A stretch of DNA of 38,938 bases from Firmicutes bacterium CAG:170 (GTDB lineage Bacteria > Bacillota > Clostridia > Oscillospirales > Oscillospiraceae): NCBI GenBank assembly GCA_000436735.1, contig FR887217.1, positions 1 to 38,938 on the forward strand. Reading direction: 5' to 3'. Below are positions 1 through 7,040 of this stretch, piece after piece. The notes beneath the pieces were generated by a model. It saw only the letters and a program-made list of their open reading frames with translations. It ran no database searches and was not told where the DNA came from. Within the stretch, counting starts at the first letter, position 1. Each line of letters begins with the position of its first letter. A program made the position numbers and the translations under genes.

Positions 1-11
1 TTCCCGTTTGA

Positions 12-43
12 GAGCGTGTCAAAAACACTTTTTTGACACGCTC
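12..43. repeat. 14-bp perfect hairpin
   Basis: Positions 12-25 and 30-43 are perfectly complementary with a 4-nt loop. It abuts the next hairpin (43-80). Together they form a double hairpin between an off-window gene and the 3' end of the DUF1934 gene. The T/A stretches lie inside the stem, so alone it is not a classical terminator; it may back up the adjoining one. Confidence 0.6.
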
Positions 44-80
44 AGATCCGCAGGAGCAGGCTCCTGCGGATCTGTTTTTT
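43..80 (+). terminator. Rho-independent terminator of an upstream off-window gene
   Basis: A 14-bp stem (43-56 with 61-74) closes on a 4-nt loop and is followed by six T on the plus strand (75-80). It would stop plus-strand transcription entering from the left edge. In the minus direction it lies just after the DUF1934 stop codon, where the A-run precedes the stem, so it may act in that direction only together with the hairpin at 12-43. Confidence 0.8.
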
Positions 81-522
81 ATTCGATGACAGCCGTGGCT
101 GCGGGCCGGATCTCGACGTGACAGAGGTTGGTCGCGCTGACGGAGCGCTCAAGCTCGATGGAGTATTCCAGATCGAGCACGCCGCCGCGCTCGTTGAGCA
201 GGACGGTCATCTGCGTCGCGCAGACGCCGATCATGAGCGCACCCGCGCCGCAGTCATAGAGTGATTCGTCCTTCTGTCCCAGAACAAAGACCATCGTCGA
301 ATTGACCTTTCCGGTGCGCCGGAGCGTGACCTTTTTCCCGTCCTCGACGGTGAAGGTCGTCACGACGCCCTCCAGCCCGGTCATTTCCGTCTCCACATAG
401 GAGATCGTCGCCAATCCCGGCTCATAGCGGTACGTTCCGTTCGTAACCAGCTCGATCGTCTCCGATTCCATGCCCGCGAAGCGCTGCGTCCCCGCGACAG
501 AGATCAAAACCGGAATTTCCAT
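79..522 (-). CDS. DUF1934 (YwiB-like) beta-barrel protein
   Basis: A 147-residue protein of the DUF1934/YwiB family, a small lipocalin-like beta-barrel of unknown biochemical role found in Firmicutes. Alternating beta-strand patterns cover the whole length, with the family-like Gly-rich turn near residue 95 and a run of short strands to the C-terminus. I chose the ATG at 522, which follows the ddl TGA by one base; an in-frame TTG at 540 would overlap ddl and add six unlikely residues. The tight coupling implies co-transcription and translational coupling with ddl. No signal peptide or membrane segment is seen, so it is cytosolic. The family call is from sequence pattern only. Confidence 0.75.
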   Translation of the reverse strand: MEIPVLISVAGTQRFAGMESETIELVTNGTYRYEPGLATISYVETEMTGLEGVVTTFTVEDGKKVTLRRTGKVNSTMVFVLGQKDESLYDCGAGALMIGVCATQMTVLLNERGGVLDLEYSIELERSVSATNLCHVEIRPAATAVIE

Positions 523-523
523 C

Positions 524-1585
524 TCAGTTTTCCAGCGCAAGCGCGATCAGATTGTCGATCAGCTCCGGATAGGGAATGCCGCTGGCCTCAAAGAGCTTGG
601 GATACATGGAGATCGAGGTGAAGCCCGGGATGGTGTTGATCTCGTTGAACACGACCTCGCCGTCGTGCTTGACGAAGAAATCCACGCGGGAAAGCCCCCG
701 GCAGCCCATCGCCTTGTAGACCTGCACCGCCTTCTCGCGGACGTTCTCGGCGACCTCGTCGGGAATACGCGCCGGGATATAGAGCGTCGAACAGTTGGAG
801 ATATACTTGGCCTGATAGTCATAGAAATCCGCGCCGGAGTCGATCTCGCCGCAAATGGATGCAAACGGGTTCTCGTTGCCGAGCACGGCCACCTCGACCT
901 CCTGCCCTTCGATGAACTCCTCGACGAGCACCTTCGCGTCATATTCCAGCGCCTGCGCCAGCGCGGCGGACAGCTCCCCGCGGTTCTTCGCCTTGGAGAC
1001 GCCGACGGACGAGCCGGTCCCGGCGGGCTTTACGAACACCGGATAGGCAAATTTCTTCTCGACCTCGTTCATAACGCTCTCCGCGTCGCGTGCAAAGCCC
1101 TGACGGGTCACCAGATGCCATGCGGCCTGCCGCACGCCGGAATAATCGGCGATCAGCTTGGTGAGCGTCTTATCCATGCACGCCGCCGAGGCGGCCACAT
1201 GCGGCCCGACGTAAGGAATTCCCGCGATTTGCAGGAGGCCCTGTACGGAGCCGTCCTCGCCGTTTTCGCCGTGCAGCACCGGGAACACCACGTCGATGCG
1301 CTCGCGCACCACACAGTCGTTCTCAAAGCTCAGCAGGCCCTGTCCATGCACCGGCGAAAGCGCGGCCCGGCGGTTGCCCTCAAAATTCTGCCACGTTCCG
1401 GCAGGCAGCATGCTGTAGTCCTTGCCGCCGAACAGGATCCAGTCGCCCTCCTTGGTGATACCGACCGGAAAAACATGATACTTACTGTGGTCGATGTTGT
1501 TGAGCACGGACTCTGCCGAACGCAGCGAGACCTCATGCTCCGGCGAAACGCCGCCGAACAGGACACAGACACATAACTTTTTCAA
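524..1585 (-). CDS. ddl: D-alanine--D-alanine ligase
   Basis: A 353-residue cytosolic ATP-grasp enzyme that joins two D-alanines for the peptidoglycan pentapeptide. Visible landmarks are the N-terminal GGVSPEHEVS motif with Glu16 at the first-substrate site, the ATP-grasp segment VKPAGTGSSVGVSK near residues 186-199, the omega-loop FYDYQAKY (254-261), and the metal-binding FNEINTIPGF near the end. The intact FYDYxAKY loop argues for D-Ala-D-Ala rather than D-Ala-D-Lac specificity. The start is TTG; no in-frame ATG precedes the catalytic N-terminus, and AGAGAGGAAA lies about 8 nt upstream. It is the first gene of a two-gene unit with the DUF1934 protein, behind the promoter at 1648-1676. Confidence 0.95.
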   Translation of the reverse strand: MKKLCVCVLFGGVSPEHEVSLRSAESVLNNIDHSKYHVFPVGITKEGDWILFGGKDYSMLPAGTWQNFEGNRRAALSPVHGQGLLSFENDCVVRERIDVVFPVLHGENGEDGSVQGLLQIAGIPYVGPHVAASAACMDKTLTKLIADYSGVRQAAWHLVTRQGFARDAESVMNEVEKKFAYPVFVKPAGTGSSVGVSKAKNRGELSAALAQALEYDAKVLVEEFIEGQEVEVAVLGNENPFASICGEIDSGADFYDYQAKYISNCSTLYIPARIPDEVAENVREKAVQVYKAMGCRGLSRVDFFVKHDGEVVFNEINTIPGFTSISMYPKLFEASGIPYPELIDNLIALALEN

Positions 1586-1647
1586 AACGGTTTCCTCTCT
1601 TCTCCCGCAGCGCTCCCGCGGGCGTGATCGCGTTCTCAGATTGCTAT

Positions 1648-1676
1648 ATCATATGCCAAAATGGCGCAGAAAACAA
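1648..1676 (-). promoter_or_regulatory. SigA-type promoter of ddl
   Basis: On the minus strand TTGTTT (1671-1676) and TATGAT (1648-1653) are separated by exactly 17 bp. The predicted start lies about 60 nt upstream of the ddl TTG codon. The spacing is ideal and the -10 has five of six consensus bases. Confidence 0.7.
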
Positions 1677-1732
1677 GTATTATTTTCTTGATTTCCGTGA
1701 TATTAACAGTAGAAAAACTGTCTGCTTCTGTA

Positions 1733-1738
1733 TATAAT
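1733..1738 (+). promoter_or_regulatory. Candidate -10 box for the unknown gene at 1794
   Basis: A perfect TATAAT lies 55 bp before the ATG at 1794. No good -35 is found at 16-18 bp (the 17-bp position reads TAGAAA), so the promoter is weak or activator-dependent. It diverges from the ddl promoter across about 60 bp. Confidence 0.4.
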
Positions 1739-1793
1739 GATATGAGGGCTTCCCGCCCGGGAGCTGCCCTTTGTCAGAGAGGAGGCCTGCGTC

Positions 1794-2219
1794 ATGCAAT
1801 TGGATTTGACAAAGAAGGAATTCCGGCGTCTGCTGGACATGGTGTATATCGGAAACTGGATCCTGAACTCGACGCGCGGAGACGACCGCATCGCGGATTA
1901 CGATGACCTGGAATCCAAGTTGTTCTCCCTTTGCCGGGGACAGGGCATGCAGGCGCTCGTGGAGAAATGGGAGGGCGTAGACGTTCCTTCCCGCGCCTTT
2001 TCCGACGGCGGCATCCACGAAGCCATCATGGACTATGAGGATACGGTCTTTTACGAGATCCTTGCCGAGGAGCTGGCCCGCCGCGATCTGGATTACCAGC
2101 CGGTCTCCAAGGAGAATTACGACGAGCTTGTGGCGCGGATGGACGATTACATCGCCGAATTTGAGGCGCACGGCACCGACAACATCCTGATCTCCACGAT
2201 GGATGAGCCGGACGTTTGA
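1794..2219 (+). CDS. Conserved-looking hypothetical protein, acidic, 141 aa
   Basis: I do not recognise this family with confidence. The protein is strongly acidic, mostly helical by pattern, lacks Cys and signal or membrane segments, and so should be a soluble cytosolic protein. Its N-terminal third holds an aromatic/amide-rich segment (YIGNWILNSTRGD, about residues 19-31), and a DYED-containing helix lies in the middle. A strong GAGAGGAGG ribosome-binding site sits 8-9 nt before the ATG, which makes it a real gene. It is a single-gene unit, divergent from ddl and convergent with spoVAC, closed by the terminator at 2233-2270. Confidence 0.75.
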   Translation: MQLDLTKKEFRRLLDMVYIGNWILNSTRGDDRIADYDDLESKLFSLCRGQGMQALVEKWEGVDVPSRAFSDGGIHEAIMDYEDTVFYEILAEELARRDLDYQPVSKENYDELVARMDDYIAEFEAHGTDNILISTMDEPDV

Positions 2220-2232
2220 GAAAACAGCATTT

Positions 2233-2270
2233 CAGCGCCGCAGACCGCCGGTCTGCGGCGCTGTGCTTTT
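2233..2270 (+). terminator. Terminator between the convergent unknown gene and spoVAC
   Basis: A 14-bp GC-rich stem (2233-2246 with 2250-2263) with a 3-nt loop is followed by TGCTTTT on the plus strand. It lies 14 bp after the TGA of the unknown gene and touches the spoVAC stop codon, so it probably serves both directions. Confidence 0.75.
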
Positions 2271-2713
2271 CAGAGCGCTGTACAGAGCCAGTAGATGACC
2301 CCGTAGAGGACGCTGGCGACCGTTCCGTAGACGATGACCGGACCGGCGATCGTGAACATTTTCGCCGCCATGCCCGTCACAAGGCCCTCCGAGCGGTATT
2401 CCATTGCCGGAGAAACGACGGAATTGGCAAATCCCGTGATCGGGACGAGCGTTCCGGCTCCGGCGAATTTCGCAATGCAGTTATAGACGCTCAGCGCGGT
2501 CAAAACCGCGCTCAGGAAAATGAGGCTGATCGCCGTCGCGCTTCCGGCAGCGTCCTTGTCGAGTCCTGCCGCCGCCCACCCGTTCTGGATCAGCTGCCCG
2601 AGCACGCAGATCAGACCGCCCGTCCAGAAGGCGTTCAGCAGATCCTTCCAGATCGGCGACTTCGGCGCCAGCCTCTGCACATATGCGTTATACTCCTTTT
2701 TGCTCATGTTCAT
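2270..2713 (-). CDS. spoVAC: Stage V sporulation protein AC
   Basis: A 147-residue integral membrane protein of the SpoVAC family, part of the SpoVA channel that moves Ca-dipicolinate into the forespore and releases it at germination. The family signature is visible: a polar N-terminus with PKSPIWKDLLNAFWTGGLIC, then hydrophobic segments at roughly residues 25-45, 57-80, 85-105 and 118-145, and the FAGAGTLVPITGFANSV motif. I chose the ATG at 2713, preceded by AAAGGGGG at about 8 nt; an upstream in-frame ATG at 2746 lies inside the terminator loop. It stands alone: spoVAD and spoVAE do not follow, because a convergent gene ends next door. Its leader overlaps the rplQ terminator. Confidence 0.93.
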   Translation of the reverse strand: MNMSKKEYNAYVQRLAPKSPIWKDLLNAFWTGGLICVLGQLIQNGWAAAGLDKDAAGSATAISLIFLSAVLTALSVYNCIAKFAGAGTLVPITGFANSVVSPAMEYRSEGLVTGMAAKMFTIAGPVIVYGTVASVLYGVIYWLCTAL

Positions 2714-2716
2714 AAG

Positions 2717-2758
2717 AAAAACCCCCTTTGGCATAGTATCTGCCAAAAGGGGGTTTTT
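2717..2758 (-). terminator. Terminator of the ribosomal superoperon, overlapping the spoVAC leader
   Basis: Read on the minus strand, a GC-rich arm (2753-2741) pairs with 2733-2722 around a 7-nt loop, with one bulged A, followed by TTTTT (2721-2717). It lies 18 bp beyond the rplQ stop. Its 3' arm contains the GGGGG that serves as the spoVAC Shine-Dalgarno. The structure is nearly symmetrical and could also act on the plus strand. Confidence 0.85.
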
Positions 2759-2762
2759 ATCA
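2734..2762 (-). promoter_or_regulatory. Candidate SigG/SigF-type promoter of spoVAC inside the terminator
   Basis: On the minus strand the terminator loop reads GATACTA (2740-2734), six of seven bases of the SigG -10 CATACTA, with TGATAA (2762-2757) 16 bp upstream as a weak match to TGAATA. The predicted start near 2727 falls in the 3' arm of the hairpin. The mRNA would then carry only the free AAAGGGGG ribosome-binding site. Motif matching by eye only. Confidence 0.45.
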
Positions 2763-2776
2763 GCTTATAACCGGAA

Positions 2777-3118
2777 TCACACCAATTCGATGACAGCCAT
2801 TTCGGCTGCGTCGCCGCGGCGCGGTCCAAGACGGGTCACGCGGGTGTAGCCGCCGTTGCGGTCGGCATACTTCGGAGCGATCTCCTTGAACAGCTTGTTG
2901 GCAACATCTTCCTTCGTGATATAGCTCAGAGCCTTACGGTAGGAAGCGAGGGTGTTCTTCTTAGCAAGCGTCACCATCTTCTCTGCGACAGGCTGAACTT
3001 CCTTTGCCCGATAGAACGTCGTTTCGATCTTGCCGTTCTCGAACAGGTAGGTGGTCATTGCCCGGAGCATCGCCTTGCGCTGGTCGCTGGTTCTGCCGAG
3101 CTTTCTCGTACCAAACAT
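2777..3118 (-). CDS. rplQ: 50S ribosomal protein L17
   Basis: A 113-residue large-subunit protein of bacterial length. The N-terminal signature MFGTRKLGRTSDQRKAMLR and the C-terminal GGYTRVTRLGPRRGDAAEMA are both present. It is the last gene of the superoperon, 34 bp downstream of rpoA with a strong AAGGAGG site, and is followed directly by the terminator at 2717-2758. The rpoA-rplQ ending is the standard alpha-operon end. Confidence 0.98.
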   Translation of the reverse strand: MFGTRKLGRTSDQRKAMLRAMTTYLFENGKIETTFYRAKEVQPVAEKMVTLAKKNTLASYRKALSYITKEDVANKLFKEIAPKYADRNGGYTRVTRLGPRRGDAAEMAVIELV

Positions 3119-3152
3119 GGGATTTTACCTCCTTCTTTGAAAGGTTATTGCA

Positions 3153-4124
3153 TCAGTTATTGTTGTTATTTGAACTGCCGGAATCGTCGCTGGCAAGGCT
3201 CAGGCCCATCATAGCCAGCTTGTTCTGCACCTCTTCGAGCGACTTTCTGCCCATATTGCGGACCTTCATCATATCCTCGCCGGTTCTGGAGATCAGATCC
3301 TCGACGTTGTTGATGTTGGCGCGCTTGAGGCAGTTGAAGCTTCTGACGGACAGATCAAGCTCCTCGATGGTCATTTCAAGGACCTTGTCGCGGTGGGTCT
3401 CCGGTTTTTCCGCCATGGTGGGCTTGCTGGCGACCGTCTCAGACAGGTCGGTGAACAGGCTCAGGTGGTCGGAAAGGATCTTCGCGCCGAGGCTGACCGC
3501 ATCTCTTGCGGAGATGGTCGAGTCAGTCCAGACCTCCAACGTCAGTTTGTCATAGTCGGTCATGTTGCCCACACGGGTGTTCTCCACGGTGTAATTCACC
3601 TTGTAGACAGGCGTGTAGATCGAGTCCACGGCGATCGTTCCGATCGGCATGTTCGGCGACTTGTTCTTGTCGGACGACACATATCCGCGGCCATGGCTCA
3701 GAGTGATCTCCATATTGAAGGTCGCGTCGGGGCCGAGGGAGCAGATATGCAGCTCGGGGTTGAGGATCTCAACTTCTCCGTCCGTCTTGATGTCGCCGGC
3801 AGTCACTTCCCGTTCGCCGGTGGCGTCGATGAAAACGGTCTTGGTGCCCTGGCAATGCAGTCTTGCGATGATCTTCTTGACATTCAGAACGATCTCGGTG
3901 ACGTCTTCCTTGACGCCGGGGATCGTGGAAAACTCGTGCTGGACGCCTGCGATCTTGATGGCGGTCGCAGCCGTGCCGGGCAGCGAGGACAGAAGCACTC
4001 TTCTGAGGCTGTTGCCGAGGGTCGTACCATAGCCCCTTTCGAGCGGCTCCACGATATACTTACCGTAGGAGCCGTCCTCGGGAGAATCGATACACTCAAT
4101 GCGCGGCTTTTCAATTTCTACCAT
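3153..4124 (-). CDS. rpoA: DNA-directed RNA polymerase subunit alpha
   Basis: A 323-residue alpha subunit that dimerises to nucleate RNA polymerase and contacts UP elements and activators. The N-terminal dimerisation domain includes LERGYGTTLGNSLRRVLLSSLPG (about 28-50), and the C-terminal domain the helix-hairpin-helix region SVRSFNCLKRANINNVEDL and GRKSLEEVQNKL. A short linker with a TMAEKPET segment joins them. The extreme C-terminus ends in a Ser/Gly stretch and five Asn, an unusual but harmless tail. It sits between rpsD (78 bp gap) and rplQ (34 bp). Confidence 0.98.
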   Translation of the reverse strand: MVEIEKPRIECIDSPEDGSYGKYIVEPLERGYGTTLGNSLRRVLLSSLPGTAATAIKIAGVQHEFSTIPGVKEDVTEIVLNVKKIIARLHCQGTKTVFIDATGEREVTAGDIKTDGEVEILNPELHICSLGPDATFNMEITLSHGRGYVSSDKNKSPNMPIGTIAVDSIYTPVYKVNYTVENTRVGNMTDYDKLTLEVWTDSTISARDAVSLGAKILSDHLSLFTDLSETVASKPTMAEKPETHRDKVLEMTIEELDLSVRSFNCLKRANINNVEDLISRTGEDMMKVRNMGRKSLEEVQNKLAMMGLSLASDDSGSSNNNNN

Positions 4125-4202
4125 GAATATAAATACCCTCCTTATACTACGAAACGGTGTTTCGCTGCCGAATTCAGCTTACCAATAAACGAGGGTCAGA
4201 CG

Positions 4203-4799
4203 TTACTTGGAGTACAACTCGACGATCAGATTTTCTGCGATCTCAAAGTCAATGTCGTCCTTGGCAGGAAGTGCAATAACCTTGCCGGAAAGGGTGTTCT
4301 TATCTCTGTCCAGCCACTTCGGAGCGGCGATGAACGCATCGTCCTCTTTCATGGTCTTGAAGCGGGTGGTGGCGCAGCTCTTCTCGCTGACGGCGATGAC
4401 ATCGCCCACATTCACCTGATAGGAGGGGATGTTGACGCGCTTGCCGTTGACGGTGAAGTGGCCGTGGTTGACGAGCTGACGAGCCTCGCGGCGGGTCTTG
4501 GCAAAGCCCAGACGATAAACCGCGTTGTCCAGTCTGCGCTCGACCAGGCTCAGAAGGTTCTCACCGGTGTTGCCGCCCATGCGCTCTGCCTTTTCGTAGA
4601 GCATACGGAACTGTTTCTCCAGGATGCCATAGACGAACTTGACCTTCTGCTTTTCGGTCAGCTGCGTGCCATATTCAGACTTCTTCGTTCTTCTCTTGCC
4701 GCCGGGGTTGCGGTTGGAATTCTTGCTGTAACCCATCGCGGCCGGAGACACACCAAGCGTTCTGCAGCGCTTGAGAACAGGCTGTGTATTCTTTGCCAT
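4203..4799 (-). CDS. rpsD: 30S ribosomal protein S4
   Basis: A 198-residue primary 16S rRNA-binding protein. The zinc-free (C-minus) form is indicated because the N-terminal region has a single Cys (residue 12) instead of the CxxC pattern. The S4 RNA-binding domain, with LVNHGHFTVNGKRVNIPSY, lies at about residues 93-150. The gene lies 24 bp after rpsK. In other bacteria S4 can repress its operon, but no leader structure for that was identified here. Confidence 0.97.
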   Translation of the reverse strand: MAKNTQPVLKRCRTLGVSPAAMGYSKNSNRNPGGKRRTKKSEYGTQLTEKQKVKFVYGILEKQFRMLYEKAERMGGNTGENLLSLVERRLDNAVYRLGFAKTRREARQLVNHGHFTVNGKRVNIPSYQVNVGDVIAVSEKSCATTRFKTMKEDDAFIAAPKWLDRDKNTLSGKVIALPAKDDIDFEIAENLIVELYSK

Positions 4800-4823
4800 C
4801 TTACTTTACTCCTCCTTGTTTCA

Positions 4824-5222
4824 TTAAACGCGACGGCGCTTGGGAGGACGGCAGCCATTGTGAGGAATGGGAGTTACGTCCTTGATCATCGTGACCTCCA
4901 GACCAGCGGACTGGAGCGCACGGATGGCGGATTCACGGCCCTGGCCGGGGCCCTTGACGTAGACTTCTACGCTCTTGAGGCCGCAGTTTTCCACAGCAGC
5001 CTTTGCAGCGGTCTCAGCGACCATCTGCGCGGCGTAGGGAGTGGACTTTCTGCTGCCGCGGAATCCGAGGCCGCCGGAGGAAGCCCAGGACAGTGCGTTG
5101 CCATTGGTGTCGGTGACGGTCACCATGGTGTTATTGAAGGACGAGCGGATATGCACGGCGCCCTTTTCAATTACCTTGCGCTCACGACGGCGCTTGACTA
5201 CTTTCTTAACAGCCTTTGCCAT
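4824..5222 (-). CDS. rpsK: 30S ribosomal protein S11
   Basis: A 132-residue platform protein of the 30S subunit, at the usual length. A basic N-terminus (KKVVKRRRERK) precedes the beta-rich core HIRSSFNNTMVTVTD, and the highly conserved C-terminus DVTPIPHNGCRPPKRRRV is complete. The gene lies 14 bp from rpsM and 24 bp from rpsD, in the standard alpha-operon order. Confidence 0.98.
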   Translation of the reverse strand: MAKAVKKVVKRRRERKVIEKGAVHIRSSFNNTMVTVTDTNGNALSWASSGGLGFRGSRKSTPYAAQMVAETAAKAAVENCGLKSVEVYVKGPGQGRESAIRALQSAGLEVTMIKDVTPIPHNGCRPPKRRRV

Positions 5223-5236
5223 TTACATATCCCTCC

Positions 5237-5605
5237 TTACTTCTTCTTATTCGCAATGGTCTTCTTCGGACCCTTGCGGGTACGGGCATTGGTCTTGGTT
5301 CTCTGACCATGGACGGGCAGGCCACGACGGTGACGGACACCGCGGTAGCAGCCGATCTCGGTCAGGCGCTTGATGTTCAGAGCCACTTCACGGCGGAGGT
5401 CGCCCTCAATGGTGAAGTTCTTGTCGATCACATCACGCAGCTTTGCTTCCTGCTCGTCGGTCAGGTCCTTGACGCGGGTGTCAGGATCGATCTGGGCGAG
5501 CTCGAGGATCTTGTTTGCGCTTGTTCTGCCGATGCCGTAGATATAAGTCAAACCGATTTCGATTCGCTTCTCACGGGGCAGGTCAATACCAGCAATACGT
5601 GCCAT
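5237..5605 (-). CDS. rpsM: 30S ribosomal protein S13
   Basis: A 122-residue 30S head protein that contacts S19 and the 50S subunit. The N-terminus MARIAGIDLPREKRIEIGLTYIYGIG and the C-terminal GQRTKTNARTRKGPKKT tail, which reaches toward the P-site tRNA, are both typical. It follows rpmJ by 20 bp with an AGGAGG site in the gap. Confidence 0.98.
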   Translation of the reverse strand: MARIAGIDLPREKRIEIGLTYIYGIGRTSANKILELAQIDPDTRVKDLTDEQEAKLRDVIDKNFTIEGDLRREVALNIKRLTEIGCYRGVRHRRGLPVHGQRTKTNARTRKGPKKTIANKKK

Positions 5606-5625
5606 ACTATTCAGAGCACCTCCTA

Positions 5626-5739
5626 TTAACCTTGTCTCTGCTTATGCTTGGGGTTTTCGCAAATTACCATAACGCGGCCCTTGCGCTTGATGATTTTGCA
5701 CTTTTCGCACATGGGCTTTACGGACGGTCTTACCTTCAT
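5626..5739 (-). CDS. rpmJ: 50S ribosomal protein L36 (zinc form)
   Basis: A 37-codon gene read directly from the minus strand, starting ATG at 5739 and ending TAA at 5626-5628. The peptide begins MKVRPSVKPMCEKCK and ends NPKHKQRQG. Cys11, Cys14, Cys27 and His32 form the C-plus zinc site, so this is the zinc-dependent L36 paralogue. It lies between infA (30 bp gap) and rpsM (20 bp gap), its normal place in Firmicutes. Confidence 0.97.
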   Translation of the reverse strand: MKVRPSVKPMCEKCKIIKRKGRVMVICENPKHKQRQG

Positions 5740-5769
5740 ACTGTTAACCTCCATATGAGACCACTGTCT

Positions 5770-5988
5770 CTATTTACTTCTCCATGTGATTCTGCCGCGG
5801 GTAAGATCATAGGGCGACATTTGAACGGTCACCTTGTCGCCGGGCAGGATCTTAATAAAGTTCATCCGGAGCTTGCCGGAAATATGCGCCAGAATGGTGT
5901 GTCCACCGCCAATATCGACAGAGAACATGGCATTCGGCAGTGCATCAGTTACGATGCCCTCAAGTTCGATTACGTCGTCTTTTGCCAA
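5770..5988 (-). CDS. infA: Translation initiation factor IF-1
   Basis: A 72-residue S1-like OB-fold protein that occupies the 30S A site during initiation. The core MAKDDVIELEGIVTDALPNA and the C-terminal SPYDLTRGRITWR are fully canonical. The start is TTG at 5988: it gives the standard 72-aa length, lies 2 nt after the KOW gene stop, and has AGGGGG about 10 nt upstream. Another TTG at 5994 would overlap that stop and sit only 4 nt from the ribosome-binding site. The weak start codon on such a conserved gene suggests translational coupling with the upstream gene. Confidence 0.95.
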   Translation of the reverse strand: MAKDDVIELEGIVTDALPNAMFSVDIGGGHTILAHISGKLRMNFIKILPGDKVTVQMSPYDLTRGRITWRSK

Positions 5989-5990
5989 GA

Positions 5991-6281
5991 TCAAATAACC
6001 CCCTGGTTTTGACTGTTGAATTTTTGACCGTAAGCGGCCAATTCCCTTCGTAATTCGCTGTTGAGTACCTTGTCGCCGTTGCGAATTTTCTCGGCGACGC
6101 GCGTGTCTGTCTGAGGGAGCTTCCGGACGTGCTTCCGCTTTTTGCGCTTGGGCTGTTCAAGCCTTCTGCCCTTGCCGTCAGCGATGTAGACAAACAGATC
6201 GTCCGTATCGAGTACGAAGAAAAGCTGTCCCTTGTCGCGTCCGGCCAGCGAAACGACCAGATCCGCTCTGGATATTTCCAT
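5991..6281 (-). CDS. KOW-domain RNA-binding protein
   Basis: A 96-residue protein resembling the COG2163 (L14e/L6e-like) KOW family that Clostridia carry between map and infA. The N-terminal beta-barrel with the KOW-like LAGRDKGQLFFVLD (about residues 12-25) is followed by a very basic linker QPKRKKRKHVRK and a helical tail. A ribosome- or rRNA-associated role is plausible but unproven. It lies 3 bp after map and 2 bp before the infA TTG, so translation of all three is probably coupled. Confidence 0.85.
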   Translation of the reverse strand: MEISRADLVVSLAGRDKGQLFFVLDTDDLFVYIADGKGRRLEQPKRKKRKHVRKLPQTDTRVAEKIRNGDKVLNSELRRELAAYGQKFNSQNQGVI

Positions 6282-6284
6282 AAC

Positions 6285-7040
6285 TTAAAGCCCCTCTGTG
6301 ACGGTGAGAATTTCCGGCTCGCCGTCGGTAATCAGGATCGTATTTTCGTAGTGGGCTGCGAGCTTGCCGTCGGCCGTCACCGTGGTCCAGCGGTCCTTGA
6401 GGACTCTTACGTCGTAAGTGCCCTCCGTGACCATCGGCTCCACAGCGATCGTCATGCCTTTGACCATTCTCGGCCCTCTTCCGGGAGCGCCGAAATTCGG
6501 TACCTCAGGCTCTTCATGCATCTGCTCGCCTACGCCGTGACCTACGAAGGCGCGCACCACGCCAAACCCATGCTTTTCAACATACGTCTGGACGGCATGA
6601 CCGATGTCGGAGATCCGACATCCCTGACGTGCGAATTTGATTCCCTCGAAAAAACTCTGTCTGGTTACCGAAATGAGCTTCTGTGCCTCGGGTGAAATCT
6701 TCCCACAGGCATAGGTGGCAGCGCAATCTCCGACGAAGCCTCCCCAGGTCGCGCCCACATCGACCGAAACGATATCGCCCTCCTTGAGGACCCGTTTGCC
6801 CGGGATCCCGTGGATGACCACCTCGTTGACGGAAATGCAGGTGCTGGCGGGAAAACCGCCGTAGCCGAGGAAGGTAGGAACTGCGCCCTGGGACACGATA
6901 AAATCGTGAACTGCTCTGTCGATCTCTCCGGTGGTGACGCCGGGCCTTACCATATCGCCTGCCAAGGCACGCGCTGCCGCGGTAATTTTACAGGCCCTGC
7001 GCATCACTTCGAGCTCGCGCTCATTTTTGATAGATATCAT
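6285..7040 (-). CDS. map: Type I methionine aminopeptidase
   Basis: A 251-residue dimetal enzyme that removes N-terminal methionine from nascent proteins. The five metal ligands are all visible: the two Asp of VSVDVGATWGGFVGDCAA, the His of VGHGVGEQMHEEP, the Glu of IAVEPM and the Glu of HYENTILIT. The substrate His sits in EVVIHGIPG. There is no N-terminal zinc-finger extension, so this is the short MetAP-Ia form. Its ATG overlaps the adk stop by 4 bp, a typical coupled pair. Confidence 0.98.
   Translation of the reverse strand: MISIKNERELEVMRRACKITAAARALAGDMVRPGVTTGEIDRAVHDFIVSQGAVPTFLGYGGFPASTCISVNEVVIHGIPGKRVLKEGDIVSVDVGATWGGFVGDCAATYACGKISPEAQKLISVTRQSFFEGIKFARQGCRISDIGHAVQTYVEKHGFGVVRAFVGHGVGEQMHEEPEVPNFGAPGRGPRMVKGMTIAVEPMVTEGTYDVRVLKDRWTTVTADGKLAAHYENTILITDGEPEILTVTEGL

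Noticed and set aside
524..1585. Possible D-Ala-D-Lac (vancomycin-resistance type) ligase
   Set aside because: The omega-loop reads FYDYQAKY as in D-Ala-D-Ala ligases, and no vanH/vanX-like genes are adjacent.
3393..5306. A 637-codon plus-strand open frame across rpoA, rpsD and rpsK
   Set aside because: It is antisense to three unmistakable genes, has no ribosome-binding site, and results from the high GC content of the third codon positions.
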